Shown: positions 41,916 to 49,736 of the stretch, one piece after another
Layout of the letters: each line of letters opens with the position of its first letter
How positions within the stretch are numbered: the stretch's first letter is position 1
NCBI GenBank assembly: GCA_042408445.1
Contig: JBHORC010000014.1
Coordinates: forward strand, 21,876-85,875
DNA from: CF-46 sp042408445
GTDB lineage: Bacteria > Chloroflexota > Limnocylindria > Limnocylindrales > CSP1-4
DNA length: 64,000 bases
Direction of reading: 5' to 3'
Position numbers and translations under genes: made by a program
Notes under the pieces: model-generated
What the model was told of the DNA's origin: nothing
Database searches by the model: none
What the model saw: only the letters and a program-made list of their open reading frames with translations

Positions 41916-42509
41916 ATGACCGCTCGAAGGGCGACGCTCGCGAACGCGGGGACCGTGGCGACGATCATCGCGAGCGCCTTCGCGACGGATCCGGTGTGGA
42001 GCGTCGCTCTCGCTCGACCTGATGGTTCGACGAAGCATCACCACGAGCACTGGCGGCGGTATGTCGAGGGTGCGATCCCGCAGGGATGGGCGTGGGTCTC
42101 TAGCGGACTCGAGGCCGCGTCGGTCTGGATCCCGCCCGGCGGGCACGAGCTGCCGCCGAGCGGTGAGGCGTCGCTGGGTCCGTGGCTGGAAAGGATGCTG
42201 GGTGCGGCCGGGCGGGACGCCTATCTGGAGCTCGCCGCCCGGTTTGAGGCGGCCCATCCTGCCGGGCCCCCGCACTACTACCTGAGCCTGCTCGCGACCA
42301 GCCCCGAGCATCGTGGCCGCGGCTTCGGCATGGCGCTCCTCGCCGAGAACCTGGCCGCGATCGACGCGGAGTCGATGCCCGCCTATCTCGAGTCGACGAA
42401 CCCCGCGAACGATCACCGCTACGAGTCCGTCGGGTTCCGGCGAGTGGGTCAGTTCGAAGCGGTGAGCGGAGCGGCGACGATCTCGACGATGTGGCGCGAC
42501 CCTCGATAG
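41916..42509 (+). CDS. GNAT-family N-acetyltransferase
   Basis: A 197-residue acetyltransferase. The acetyl-CoA pyrophosphate loop is ATSPEHRGRGFGMALL (Q/RxxGxG/A type), preceded by the strand PHYYLSLLATS and followed by YESVGFRRVGQFE near the end. The substrate is unknown. It is probably co-transcribed with the reductase gene upstream. Confidence 0.85.
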   Translation: MTARRATLANAGTVATIIASAFATDPVWSVALARPDGSTKHHHEHWRRYVEGAIPQGWAWVSSGLEAASVWIPPGGHELPPSGEASLGPWLERMLGAAGRDAYLELAARFEAAHPAGPPHYYLSLLATSPEHRGRGFGMALLAENLAAIDAESMPAYLESTNPANDHRYESVGFRRVGQFEAVSGAATISTMWRDPR

Positions 42510-43023
42510 GGCTGCCAGGCCGGTCCGCTCTCTCCCGCCCCATGACGGTCGCCGCGCCGGCTCCCGCGCCGCAGTTCTTGTGCAATGACGCGATCCGCGA
42601 CCTTCGGCGGCCGGCCTCGCCGCGCGCCTGCCTCGGCCGCCCCCTGAATCCTCGAACGCGGCCATGAGCGGCATCGGACAAGGTCTGGGGCGGCGCACTC
42701 AGTGCGCGGTCGACGTCCGGGCTCAGAAAGACGCTCACCGCGACAATCGACAAGTTCCCGCGGTCGGCGCACTGCTCGCGACGCCACGCCGTCAGCAGCG
42801 TCCGCCACGAGGAGGCCGAATGACGTCACCGCGAACGGCGGCGCGACCGGCGTGCTGTTCATCCTCACGTTCGGCACGGCGCACCAGCCCCTCCCCGTCG
42901 CGATAGCGGCGAACCCGGGACGAAGCTTTCAGCCCGCCGGTGACGAGGACGGTCTTCCCTGCATCTGGCGCCCGGGAGTCGCGCTCACGCGGTGGGGGCC
43001 GAGCCGGGGGTCGACGCCCGCGG
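42510..43023. other. Intergenic, nothing recognised
   Basis: About 510 bp between convergent genes (GNAT and SRPBCC). Several frames are open, as expected at this GC content, but none has a plausible fold, ribosome site or family motif. It may hold degraded coding sequence. Confidence 0.4.
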
Positions 43024-43680
43024 CTAGCCGAGCGGAGCGGCCTCGGGGTCCGGGGCGTAGAAGGCGGTCGTGTTCGCGACGGCCCTGGCGACTGCGTCCG
43101 GATCGGCGCCCGACGCCCGGTTCGCTTCGCCCCAGGCGACGCTGCTTCGCGTGAAGAACTCGCGGCCCTCGGCCGACATCTGCCAGGCGATCGGATCGTC
43201 GATCGACCCGCCCTGGAGGTGGAGCGCCAGGCCCAGCACGCCACCGTCCCAGCCCACGCCGACTGCGCCGGGTCCGAATTCCGCCCAGCGATCCTCCGGC
43301 ACGACGGCGGTGTGCTCCAGCTCGAAGCGCGTCCGCTCCTCGCTGAGCGACGAGAGCCGGATCTCGACCTCGGACACATCCTCCGGGCTCGCGGCCATGC
43401 CGTAGACCCAGGTCAGCTGGAGCCGGTTCGGCCGCTCGCAGGCGACGATCTCGCCGCCGGCGTTGCCTTCCAGCTGGTAGCGGCCGCCGACCCGGAAGTC
43501 GCCGCTGATCGGCAGGAACCACCGCCGGATGCGAGCGGGGTTGGTCACCGCGTCCCAGACCTCGTCGATCGGCGCGTCGTACTCGCGCTGGAGCCGGACG
43601 GCCCGGCCGACACCGGCAGCGATCCGGCCCTCGCCGACCTCACGGTGGGTTGCCTCGATCTGGCGAACGATGTCGATCAT
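43024..43680 (-). CDS. SRPBCC/AHSA1-type protein, pair 1
   Basis: A 218-residue START-like (AHSA1, activator of Hsp90 homologue 1-like) protein: REYDAPIDEVWDAVTNPARI, RWFLPISGDFRVGGRYQLEG, and TRFELEHTAVV, then a C-terminal helix. These bind hydrophobic ligands, but the ligand is unknown. ATG 43680 overlaps the ArsR stop (ATGA), so the two are made together. Confidence 0.87.
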   Translation of the reverse strand: MIDIVRQIEATHREVGEGRIAAGVGRAVRLQREYDAPIDEVWDAVTNPARIRRWFLPISGDFRVGGRYQLEGNAGGEIVACERPNRLQLTWVYGMAASPEDVSEVEIRLSSLSEERTRFELEHTAVVPEDRWAEFGPGAVGVGWDGGVLGLALHLQGGSIDDPIAWQMSAEGREFFTRSSVAWGEANRASGADPDAVARAVANTTAFYAPDPEAAPLG

Positions 43681-44150
43681 GGCTGCTGGTCTCCCTCTGG
43701 ATCGTCGGTGGCGGTTGGGGTGGCGGCGGTGGTGGCGGTGGTGGTCGATGCTCGGGCTCTGGCAGGACCGGCCGTCGGCGCGGTGGGGCCGGCGCCCCGA
43801 CCGCCGGCGCGGCGCTCGCGCTTGCCGCGGGCGAGCTCCGTCGCGAGCGAATCCAGACGCTGACCCCAGAACCGTCCCAGGCGATCGAGCCAGTCGTCGA
43901 GCTCGCGAAACGGCCCAGCCTCGACGGCGTAGAGCCGGCGCGTTCCCTCCGGCCGGACGGACGCGAAGCCGCTGTCCCGAAGGACCTTCAAATGCTGCGA
44001 CACCGCAGGTTGCGAGATGCCGAACTCCTCCTGGACGACCGAGGCGATCGCCCCGGCCGGGAGCTCGCCTGCGGCGAGGAGCTCGAGGATCCGGCGACGA
44101 ACCGGGTCCCCGAGGACATCGAAGGCGTGCACGGACGCATGATGCAGCAC
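43677..44150 (-). CDS. ArsR-family regulator, pair 1
   Basis: A 157-residue winged-helix protein of the ArsR type: FDVLGDPVRRRILELLAAGE, EEFGISQPAVSQHLKVLRDS (recognition helix) and RRLYAVEAGPFRELDDWLDR. No metal-binding CxC is seen. The C-terminal ~45 residues are a Thr/Ala-rich tail coded by a simple GGT/GGC repeat. GTG 44150 lies just inside a palindrome that is its likely operator. Confidence 0.87.
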   Translation of the reverse strand: MLHHASVHAFDVLGDPVRRRILELLAAGELPAGAIASVVQEEFGISQPAVSQHLKVLRDSGFASVRPEGTRRLYAVEAGPFRELDDWLDRLGRFWGQRLDSLATELARGKRERRAGGRGAGPTAPTAGPARARASTTTATTAATPTATDDPEGDQQP

Positions 44151-44151
44151 G

Positions 44152-44165
44152 GACTTATATAAGTC
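44152..44165 (-). promoter_or_regulatory. 14-bp palindrome over the ArsR promoter, pair 1
   Basis: GACTTATATAAGTC is a perfect palindrome that includes a TATATA -10 box five nt before the GTG start on the minus strand. Probable autoregulatory ArsR site. Confidence 0.6.
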
Positions 44166-44232
44166 AACGGTGAATTACCCGCGGCGCGGTGACCCCGCTG
44201 TCCGCGCCCTCCCCGGCAACCGGCGACGCGGC

Positions 44233-44634
44233 TCAGCCGAGCTGGCGCATCAACCCGGCAATGTCCTCGACGTGCCAGATGTCCCTGATCCGGCCGTCAA
44301 CCACGCGTTCGATGTTGATCCCGGTCATCGCGATCGCTCGTCCGGTCGCGGGCACGCCGAACAGGTCGCCCCGGTGGGTTCCGCGGTCGACGAACCTCGT
44401 CACGACTCGATCGCCCTCGGCGATCTGGTCCTCGATCGTCCGCTCCAGGTCCGGGAGCGCGGCGTGAATCATCGCGATCACCTGGAGCAGGCCCGCAGCG
44501 CCATCCTCACGACCCGGAAAGGGTTGGGCATCGTGGTCGACGAGGTCCGGCGCCAGAAACCGCCCGGCCTCACCGAGTCGACCGGCGCTCCAGACTGTCG
44601 CGTAGAAGTCCCGCACCAGATCCTTGCCGTCCAT
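44233..44634 (-). CDS. SnoaL-like polyketide cyclase/ester cyclase family protein
   Basis: A 133-residue NTF2-fold protein: LVRDFYATVWSAGRLGEAGR, FLAPDLVDHDAQPFPGRED, GDRVVTRFVDRGTHRGDLFG and VVDGRIRDIWHVEDIAGLMR. SnoaL-like proteins are often stress or detoxification enzymes without a known substrate. It is divergent from a PadR gene; a TATAAG box (minus strand, 44659-44664) and the ribosome site GGCGGAG precede ATG 44634. Confidence 0.85.
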   Translation of the reverse strand: MDGKDLVRDFYATVWSAGRLGEAGRFLAPDLVDHDAQPFPGREDGAAGLLQVIAMIHAALPDLERTIEDQIAEGDRVVTRFVDRGTHRGDLFGVPATGRAIAMTGINIERVVDGRIRDIWHVEDIAGLMRQLG

Positions 44635-44664
44635 CACCGCTCCGCCTGTCAGATCGTCCTTATA

Positions 44665-44711
44665 ACTCCGGACCGGAGTATTCGGCACTCTACTCCGAAT
44701 CGGAGTAACGT
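44665..44711. promoter_or_regulatory. Twin PadR operators in a divergent promoter region
   Basis: ACTCCGG-A-CCGGAGT (44665-44679) and TACTCCGA-A-TCGGAGTA (44691-44707) are perfect palindromes with centres 27 bp apart. The first sits immediately upstream of the TATAAG box of the SnoaL-like gene; the second runs into TAACGT (44706-44711), a -10 box seven nt before the padR ATG. One regulator could thus control both directions. Confidence 0.7.
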
Positions 44712-44718
44712 CAAGCCG

Positions 44719-45375
44719 ATGCCTGCTCCGCAACGCGGCGAGAACCTCAGCCCGACCTCGTTCGCGCTGCTCGGCCAGCTCGCGCTCCGGCCGTGGAGCG
44801 TCTACGAGATGACCGGGAACGTCGGCCGGACCCTCCACTGGTTCTGGCCGCGCGCTGAGAGCGTCCTCTACGACGAGACGAAGCGGCTCGCGTCCCTTGG
44901 CCTCGCGACGACGCAGCGACAGCCCGGTCGGCGTGGCCGCCCGCGGACGCTGTACACCATCACCGCCGCCGGTCGCGAGGCGCTCGCTGCGTGGCTGGCA
45001 ACGCCGCCGGAGGGCTTCACGCTGCACGACGAGTCGCTCCTCCGCCTCCATCTTGCTCCCTACGGCACGAAGGAGGACCTGCTTCGCTCGCTGCATGCCG
45101 CGCGCGATCACGCGGCGGTCCTGCTGCGGCAGGCGGTCGTCATCGGCACGGAATTCGCGGAAGGGCGGCACCAGTTCCAGGACCAGGTCCACATCCGGGC
45201 CGTGCTGTTCGACGCCCTGTGGACGTTCGGCCTCGGCGTCTCCCTCTGGGCGGACCGCTCGATCGGGGAGGTCGAGTCGTGGCCGGACATTGCCGCTGAT
45301 CCCGCGGCGCGGAGTCGGGCCGTCGGCGTGATCGTTGATCGGCTCGAAGCGGCCACCGAGGTCGGCCGAGCCTGA
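44719..45375 (+). CDS. PadR-family transcriptional regulator
   Basis: A 218-residue protein. N-terminal PadR winged helix: SPTSFALLGQLALRPWSVYE, FWPRAESVLYDETKRLASLG and the wing RRGRPRTLYTITAAGREALA. The C-terminal ~100 residues form the PadR/Vir-like dimerisation and ligand domain (LLRLHLAPYGTKEDLLRSLH). ATG 44719 lies just below a TAACGT box, a leaderless arrangement. The double palindrome upstream suggests autoregulation and control of the SnoaL-like gene. Confidence 0.88.
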   Translation: MPAPQRGENLSPTSFALLGQLALRPWSVYEMTGNVGRTLHWFWPRAESVLYDETKRLASLGLATTQRQPGRRGRPRTLYTITAAGREALAAWLATPPEGFTLHDESLLRLHLAPYGTKEDLLRSLHAARDHAAVLLRQAVVIGTEFAEGRHQFQDQVHIRAVLFDALWTFGLGVSLWADRSIGEVESWPDIAADPAARSRAVGVIVDRLEAATEVGRA

Positions 45376-45476
45376 GGTTGCTCGCCGAACGGACGCCACC
45401 GATCCGGGAGGGCCCAGACCGGGGCGGGACGATCGTCGCATGGAACCCAGCGCGAATATCGCCGACAGTCCCCCTT

Positions 45477-47327
45477 ATGCCGGCCCCTACGCGCGCAATG
45501 TTCGGCTCGCTTCCCCGCGTGCCCAGGCCGATCCTCCTGCTCATCGTCTACGGCCTGTTCCTCGTCGTCGTGGGCGTGACGGCCATGGCGCAGACGATCC
45601 TCGTCTCGATCCATTTCTCCAATGCCGCACTCACCGAGGTCGTCGGCAGCGACGCGGCGACCGTCCGCACGTTCGTGAACCTCACGCTGCTCGAAAGCGA
45701 CCTGGGACCCGAGACGACCCCGGCTCGCCGGGCAGAGCTCGCGACCGGGCTGACGTCGCTCATCCGCAACGGCAACCTCGCCCACCTGGAGGTCCGCCTC
45801 CCGGACGGGACGATCGTGGTCAGCGAGGATCCGGCGCTTGTCGGCCAGCGTGCCCCGAGCTCCCTGGACTTCCAGACCGCACTCGCCGGCCAGATCGCGC
45901 CGACGGTCGTGGAGGCCGGCACGCCTTCCGAAGCCGCAGCGAGCCTGAAGCCGCCGACGCTGATCCGCGAGTACCTGCCGATCAGCACGAATGGCACGGT
46001 TCGGGCGGTCGTCGGGGTCTGGAGAGACGCGGCGCCGGTCCTCTCCGCCCTCGATGACGTTCGCCGCGAGGTCGTCCTCGTGACCCTGTCCGGGGCCGTG
46101 ATCGCGGCGGTCTTCCTCTTCTTCGTCTTCCGCGCGGCGCAGGGACGGATCAGCCGCCAGACGGCACAGCTGGTCGAGGCCACGCGACGGGACCCGCTCA
46201 CGAACCTGCTCAACCACGGAGCCCTCGTCACCGCCCTCGCCGACCGCGTGGAGACGGCGCGCCGCGACGGCGTGGCGATCGGGATTGCGCTCCTCGACAT
46301 CGACGGGTTCCGGCTCCTCAACGACACGTACGGCCACGATGCCGGGGACACCGCGCTGAACCGGGTCGCCGAGGCGATCGCGAGCGAGTTTCGCGACGCA
46401 GCCATCGTCGGGCGGCATGGCCCCGACGAGTTCCTCGTCATCGTCGATGCGGCGGGGATCGTCGGGCTGGAACCGTCGGTCGAGCATCTCCGGGCCACCC
46501 TCGCCGACGCCGCGCTCGAGTTCGATGCGAGCGAGCGTCTCCCGCTCACGGTCAGCGCCGGAATCTGCACCTACCCCGCCGACGCCGACTCGGTGACCGA
46601 CCTTCTCGTCAAGGCGGCCCAGACGTTGACCGAGGCGAAGGCGTCCGGTGGTGACGCCGTTCGGGTCGCGGGCCGCGTGCCTGTGCCTTCGGCGGACGCC
46701 CGGACGTTCGACGTCTTCCAGGGCCTCGTCCTCGCCGTCGACGCGAAGGACCGCTACACGAAGCGTCACAGCGAGGACGTGGCGCGTTACGGCGAATTCC
46801 TCGCGCGCCGCATCAATGCCGATCCCGAGACGACAAGAACGATCCGCGTCGCGGGTCTCCTCCACGACGTCGGCAAGATCGCGATCCCCGATCAGATCCT
46901 GCGCAAGCCCGGCCGGCTGACGGCCGAGGAATACGAGATCGTCAAGCAGCACGTGGCCCTCGGCGACCGGATCATCCGGGACCTTCCGAACATCGAGCTC
47001 GTCCGGTCCGGCGTCCGCCACCACCACGAGCGCTGGGACGGTGATGGCTACCTCGATCGGCTCGCCGGCGAGGAGATCCCGCTCGTCGCGAGGATCCTCG
47101 CGGTCGGCGACGCCTTCTCGGCGATGACGACGACCCGGCCGTACCGCAAGGCGCTGTCGATCGACGAGGCGCTGCGTCGCCTCGAGGATGTCGCGGGAAC
47201 GCAGCTCGACGAGCAGCTCGTCGTCGCGTTCGTCGAGGGCATCCGCTCCGACCGCGACGCGCCGCTGCCGGGCGTCCCGGAGGTCGCCTCGAGCCGCCTC
47301 CAGCCGCCGACCGAGCGCGTGGCGTGA
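45477..47327 (+). CDS. GGDEF and HD-GYP domain signalling protein, both motifs degenerate
   Basis: A 616-residue membrane protein from ATG 45477. Span 1 (PILLLIVYGLFLVVVGVTAM), an outer sensor of ~155 residues, span 2 (VVLVTLSGAVIAAVFLFFVF), a GGDEF domain (about 230-395) whose active-site loop reads RHGPDEF (GPDEF, residues 315-319) instead of GGDEF, and an HD-GYP domain (about 405-585) with LLHDVGKIAIPDQIL but HHERWDGDGYL where HHE-DGxGYP is usual. The HD metal ligands are present, so c-di-GMP hydrolysis is possible. The stop overlaps the next gene (GTGA). Confidence 0.87.
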   Translation: MPAPTRAMFGSLPRVPRPILLLIVYGLFLVVVGVTAMAQTILVSIHFSNAALTEVVGSDAATVRTFVNLTLLESDLGPETTPARRAELATGLTSLIRNGNLAHLEVRLPDGTIVVSEDPALVGQRAPSSLDFQTALAGQIAPTVVEAGTPSEAAASLKPPTLIREYLPISTNGTVRAVVGVWRDAAPVLSALDDVRREVVLVTLSGAVIAAVFLFFVFRAAQGRISRQTAQLVEATRRDPLTNLLNHGALVTALADRVETARRDGVAIGIALLDIDGFRLLNDTYGHDAGDTALNRVAEAIASEFRDAAIVGRHGPDEFLVIVDAAGIVGLEPSVEHLRATLADAALEFDASERLPLTVSAGICTYPADADSVTDLLVKAAQTLTEAKASGGDAVRVAGRVPVPSADARTFDVFQGLVLAVDAKDRYTKRHSEDVARYGEFLARRINADPETTRTIRVAGLLHDVGKIAIPDQILRKPGRLTAEEYEIVKQHVALGDRIIRDLPNIELVRSGVRHHHERWDGDGYLDRLAGEEIPLVARILAVGDAFSAMTTTRPYRKALSIDEALRRLEDVAGTQLDEQLVVAFVEGIRSDRDAPLPGVPEVASSRLQPPTERVA

Positions 47328-48553
47328 CGCATCGGGGGGTGCCGCGCCGTTCCAGTGCGCCGATCGCGTTGGGCTACGTCGCGGTTGTCGCGATGGTCTT
47401 CCTGATCCTGGCGGTGTCGCGCGTGACCGCCGCAAGCGGAGGCTGGACGATCAGCGCCTTCCCGACGGCGTTGGTCCGGACGGTGAACACGACCGTGACC
47501 GCGACGGGAACGAACCTCGGTGGCGGGAGCACGGTCGGCTGCATCCAGCTGATCCTTCCATCCTCGTTCGTCGTCAACACCGTCGGCGTGAGCTCAGCGA
47601 CATCTGGCTACACCTGGACCGCAGAGGCGCCATCGGCCGGGCCGAACAACTCGACGGTCGTGCAGGTCCACGGCGCAACAAAGAAGGACGAGCTCACGAA
47701 GACCGGTGACCACGTCGTCTTCACCGTCAACGTGAAAGGAACCACGGCCGGGACGTTCTGGTGGAATCCGCTGTCATACGACAAGTTCTCCTGCTCGTCG
47801 GGTGCGGACAGTGCGAGCCTCTCGGTGATCGTGGCAGGCCTGCCGACGCCGGCGCCCACTCCGACACCTACCCCGACACCCGCGCCGACACCGACTCCGA
47901 CGCCGGCTCCCACTCCGACTCCGACGCCGGCTCCGACGCCGACCCACACCCCTGCTCCGACACCCACCCCGACACCGTCCCGCACGCCGACCCCGGCTCC
48001 GACGGCGACCCCGCGGCCGACCGCGACGAACGGGCCGACGGCAACGCCGAACGCGACGGTGGACCCATCGGCGTCGGCATCCGACAGCCCGACACCTGAG
48101 CCGAGCGGGAGCGACGTGCCGGCATCGGCCGAGCCATCCGGCTCCCTCCAATCGGCACCCGCGACGCCACCGACAGCGAGCGAGGATCCGGGACCAGGGG
48201 CGATCGTGCCGCCCGGAAGCGGATCCGGTGGCGGCTCCACGGGCGGAGGCGGCGCCGGTGGCACCGTCGACCGCTTCACGGTGGGCGATGTCGGCGACGC
48301 AGGCGCGGGCGGCTCGGGCGGCGGTGCGAGCACCGGGACGACCGACTTCACCTCGCTGACGACGCGGCTCGCCGGCTTCGGCGGCATGCTCACCTGGGCG
48401 ATCCCGAGTCTCGTCCTGTCCGTCCCGGGATTGCTCCTCCTGCTCGCGATGCTCGCCCAGATCGGCAGCGCGGCCGTCTGGCTGCCGATCGTCCGACGGA
48501 CGCTCGGTGTCGTGGGCGGCGGACGGCGGAGGCGGCAGGCCCGAGCGTCGTAG
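47324..48553 (+). CDS. Pro/Thr-repeat surface protein
   Basis: A 409-residue exported protein. GTG 47324 overlaps the GGDEF/HD-GYP gene stop. After a signal or first span (IALGYVAVVAMVFLILAV) comes a ~150-residue globular outer domain, a Pro-Thr stalk (PTPTPTPAPT-type, about residues 175-235), a Gly/Ser-rich stretch and a second span (PSLVLSVPGLLLLLAMLAQI) with a basic end (GGGRRRRQARAS) that would anchor it. The arrangement suggests a stalked surface protein whose display may be tied to c-di-GMP; that link is inference. Confidence 0.65.
   Translation: MTHRGVPRRSSAPIALGYVAVVAMVFLILAVSRVTAASGGWTISAFPTALVRTVNTTVTATGTNLGGGSTVGCIQLILPSSFVVNTVGVSSATSGYTWTAEAPSAGPNNSTVVQVHGATKKDELTKTGDHVVFTVNVKGTTAGTFWWNPLSYDKFSCSSGADSASLSVIVAGLPTPAPTPTPTPTPAPTPTPTPAPTPTPTPAPTPTHTPAPTPTPTPSRTPTPAPTATPRPTATNGPTATPNATVDPSASASDSPTPEPSGSDVPASAEPSGSLQSAPATPPTASEDPGPGAIVPPGSGSGGGSTGGGGAGGTVDRFTVGDVGDAGAGGSGGGASTGTTDFTSLTTRLAGFGGMLTWAIPSLVLSVPGLLLLLAMLAQIGSAAVWLPIVRRTLGVVGGGRRRRQARAS
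47841..48020 (+). repeat. Pro/Thr coding repeat (stalk)
   Basis: Degenerate tandem units coding PTPTPAPT-like dipeptides, in frame within the surface protein. DNA repeats are imperfect and mainly at the amino-acid level. Confidence 0.75.
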
Positions 48554-48670
48554 AGTCCGCGAACCGGCCGGATCCGCGAGGACGGCCGGGCGACGACGCG
48601 CACCGTCACGCAACGTTAGGCGTCGGCGCGGCCGATCTCTCGCGCCGCTCCTCACCGCGAACCGCGGACG

Positions 48671-49159
48671 TCAGCCCTTCGCGATCTCCTCGGCGAGGCG
48701 GTCGTAGGTATCGAGTGCGCCGCCCGTCATCCCGCTCGCCAGTGCGGTTTCGAGATCCTCGATGGACGGGAAGCGGGTCCTGCCGACGTATCGCGTCCGG
48801 CCGCCGAGATCCTCGAGCACGACGGTGTTGATCGCCGCTCGGTCGTCGAAGCCGGGCACGTCCCAGATCTCGGTCTGGACGAGCCGCTCCGGCGGAACGA
48901 CTTCCAGGTACTCGCCCTTGAACGGGACGTCCTCGCCGCCGGTCGTGTGGTTGATCCAGCGCCATCGACCGCCCGGGCGGACGTCCATCGTCTCGACCGT
49001 CGTGGTGTAGCCGCGCGGCCCCCACCAGTTCGTGACGCGCGCAGGGTCCGTGATGACCTTCCAGACGAGCTCGCGCGGCGCGTCGAAGATCCGCTCGAAG
49101 ACGAGGTCCTGGCCATCGGTGTAGACCGTCGTCCGGTCGTTGCCGAGCTGCACTGCCAT
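48671..49159 (-). CDS. SRPBCC/AHSA1-type protein, pair 2
   Basis: A 162-residue AHSA1-type protein: FERIFDAPRELVWKVITDPA, NWWGPRGYTTTVETMDVRPG and the closing helix SGMTGGALDTYDRLAEEIAK. It is a closer match to canonical AHSA1 (including WGP) than pair 1. ATG 49159 follows GAGGAG. It comes 24 nt after the ArsR stop and is probably co-transcribed. Ligand unknown. Confidence 0.88.
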   Translation of the reverse strand: MAVQLGNDRTTVYTDGQDLVFERIFDAPRELVWKVITDPARVTNWWGPRGYTTTVETMDVRPGGRWRWINHTTGGEDVPFKGEYLEVVPPERLVQTEIWDVPGFDDRAAINTVVLEDLGGRTRYVGRTRFPSIEDLETALASGMTGGALDTYDRLAEEIAKG

Positions 49160-49183
49160 CGTTGCTGCTCCTCGTTCTGCCCG

Positions 49184-49591
49184 TCAGCGGGCGTCGCTGC
49201 GTGGATCGCCGGAGTCGGCGGGGTTGGTCGCGTCCTTCGAATCCGCTGGTTCCGCGGCGGCCGTCGTCTGGAGCTCGCGGAGGTAGTCGTCCAGGCGGTC
49301 GAGACTTGCCTCCCAGTGGCGCCGATACTGGTTGACCCAGTCGGCGACGTCGCGGAGGCGCTCGGGCTTCAGCCGGACCGGCCGCCATTGGGCGTGCCGG
49401 CCCTGTTCGATGAGGCCGGCCCGTTGCAGCACCTTGAGATGCTTCGAGATCGCGGGGAGGCTCAAGTCGAACGGGGACGCGACTTCGGTCACCGTTGCCT
49501 CCCCGCTCGCCAGCCGGGCGAGGATCGCGCGGCGGGTCGGATCGGCGAGGGCGGCGAAGGTCGAGCTGAGGGAGTCGGCGGAACTCGGCAT
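49184..49591 (-). CDS. ArsR-family regulator, pair 2
   Basis: A 135-residue ArsR-type winged helix: TFAALADPTRRAILARLASG, FDLSLPAISKHLKVLQRAGL and RPVRLKPERLRDVADWVNQY, the SdpR/ArsR subtype usually paired with AHSA1 genes. A ~25-residue Asp/Ala-rich tail follows. The upstream GGTTA/TAACC palindrome is its probable operator. Confidence 0.88.
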   Translation of the reverse strand: MPSSADSLSSTFAALADPTRRAILARLASGEATVTEVASPFDLSLPAISKHLKVLQRAGLIEQGRHAQWRPVRLKPERLRDVADWVNQYRRHWEASLDRLDDYLRELQTTAAAEPADSKDATNPADSGDPRSDAR

Positions 49592-49599
49592 GGCGCTCC

Positions 49600-49627
49600 G
49601 GTTATTTCTCCAGTTGGTTATTTAACC
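49600..49627 (-). promoter_or_regulatory. ArsR operator, pair 2
   Basis: GGTTA-TT-TAACC (49616-49627) is a perfect palindrome, and a second half-site GGTTATTT lies 16 bp closer to the gene (49600-49607). The AT-rich patch is conspicuous in this region. Confidence 0.55.
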
Positions 49628-49736
49628 TTTGGGAAGAATACACGCGAACGGCCACCTGTCAACCGGTTCGTGCTCGGTTCGAGCGAAGGGGAGGTTCACC
49701 CCTTGATCGCGCCGCCGAGATCGTGACGATGTTCCC

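Noticed and set aside
42540..42660. Possible small gene with ATG 42541 downstream of GNAT
   Set aside because: No ribosome site, no recognisable motif, and overlapping equal-quality frames on both strands.
47841..48020. CRISPR-like array
   Set aside because: The repeats are in-frame Pro/Thr codons without constant-length spacers.
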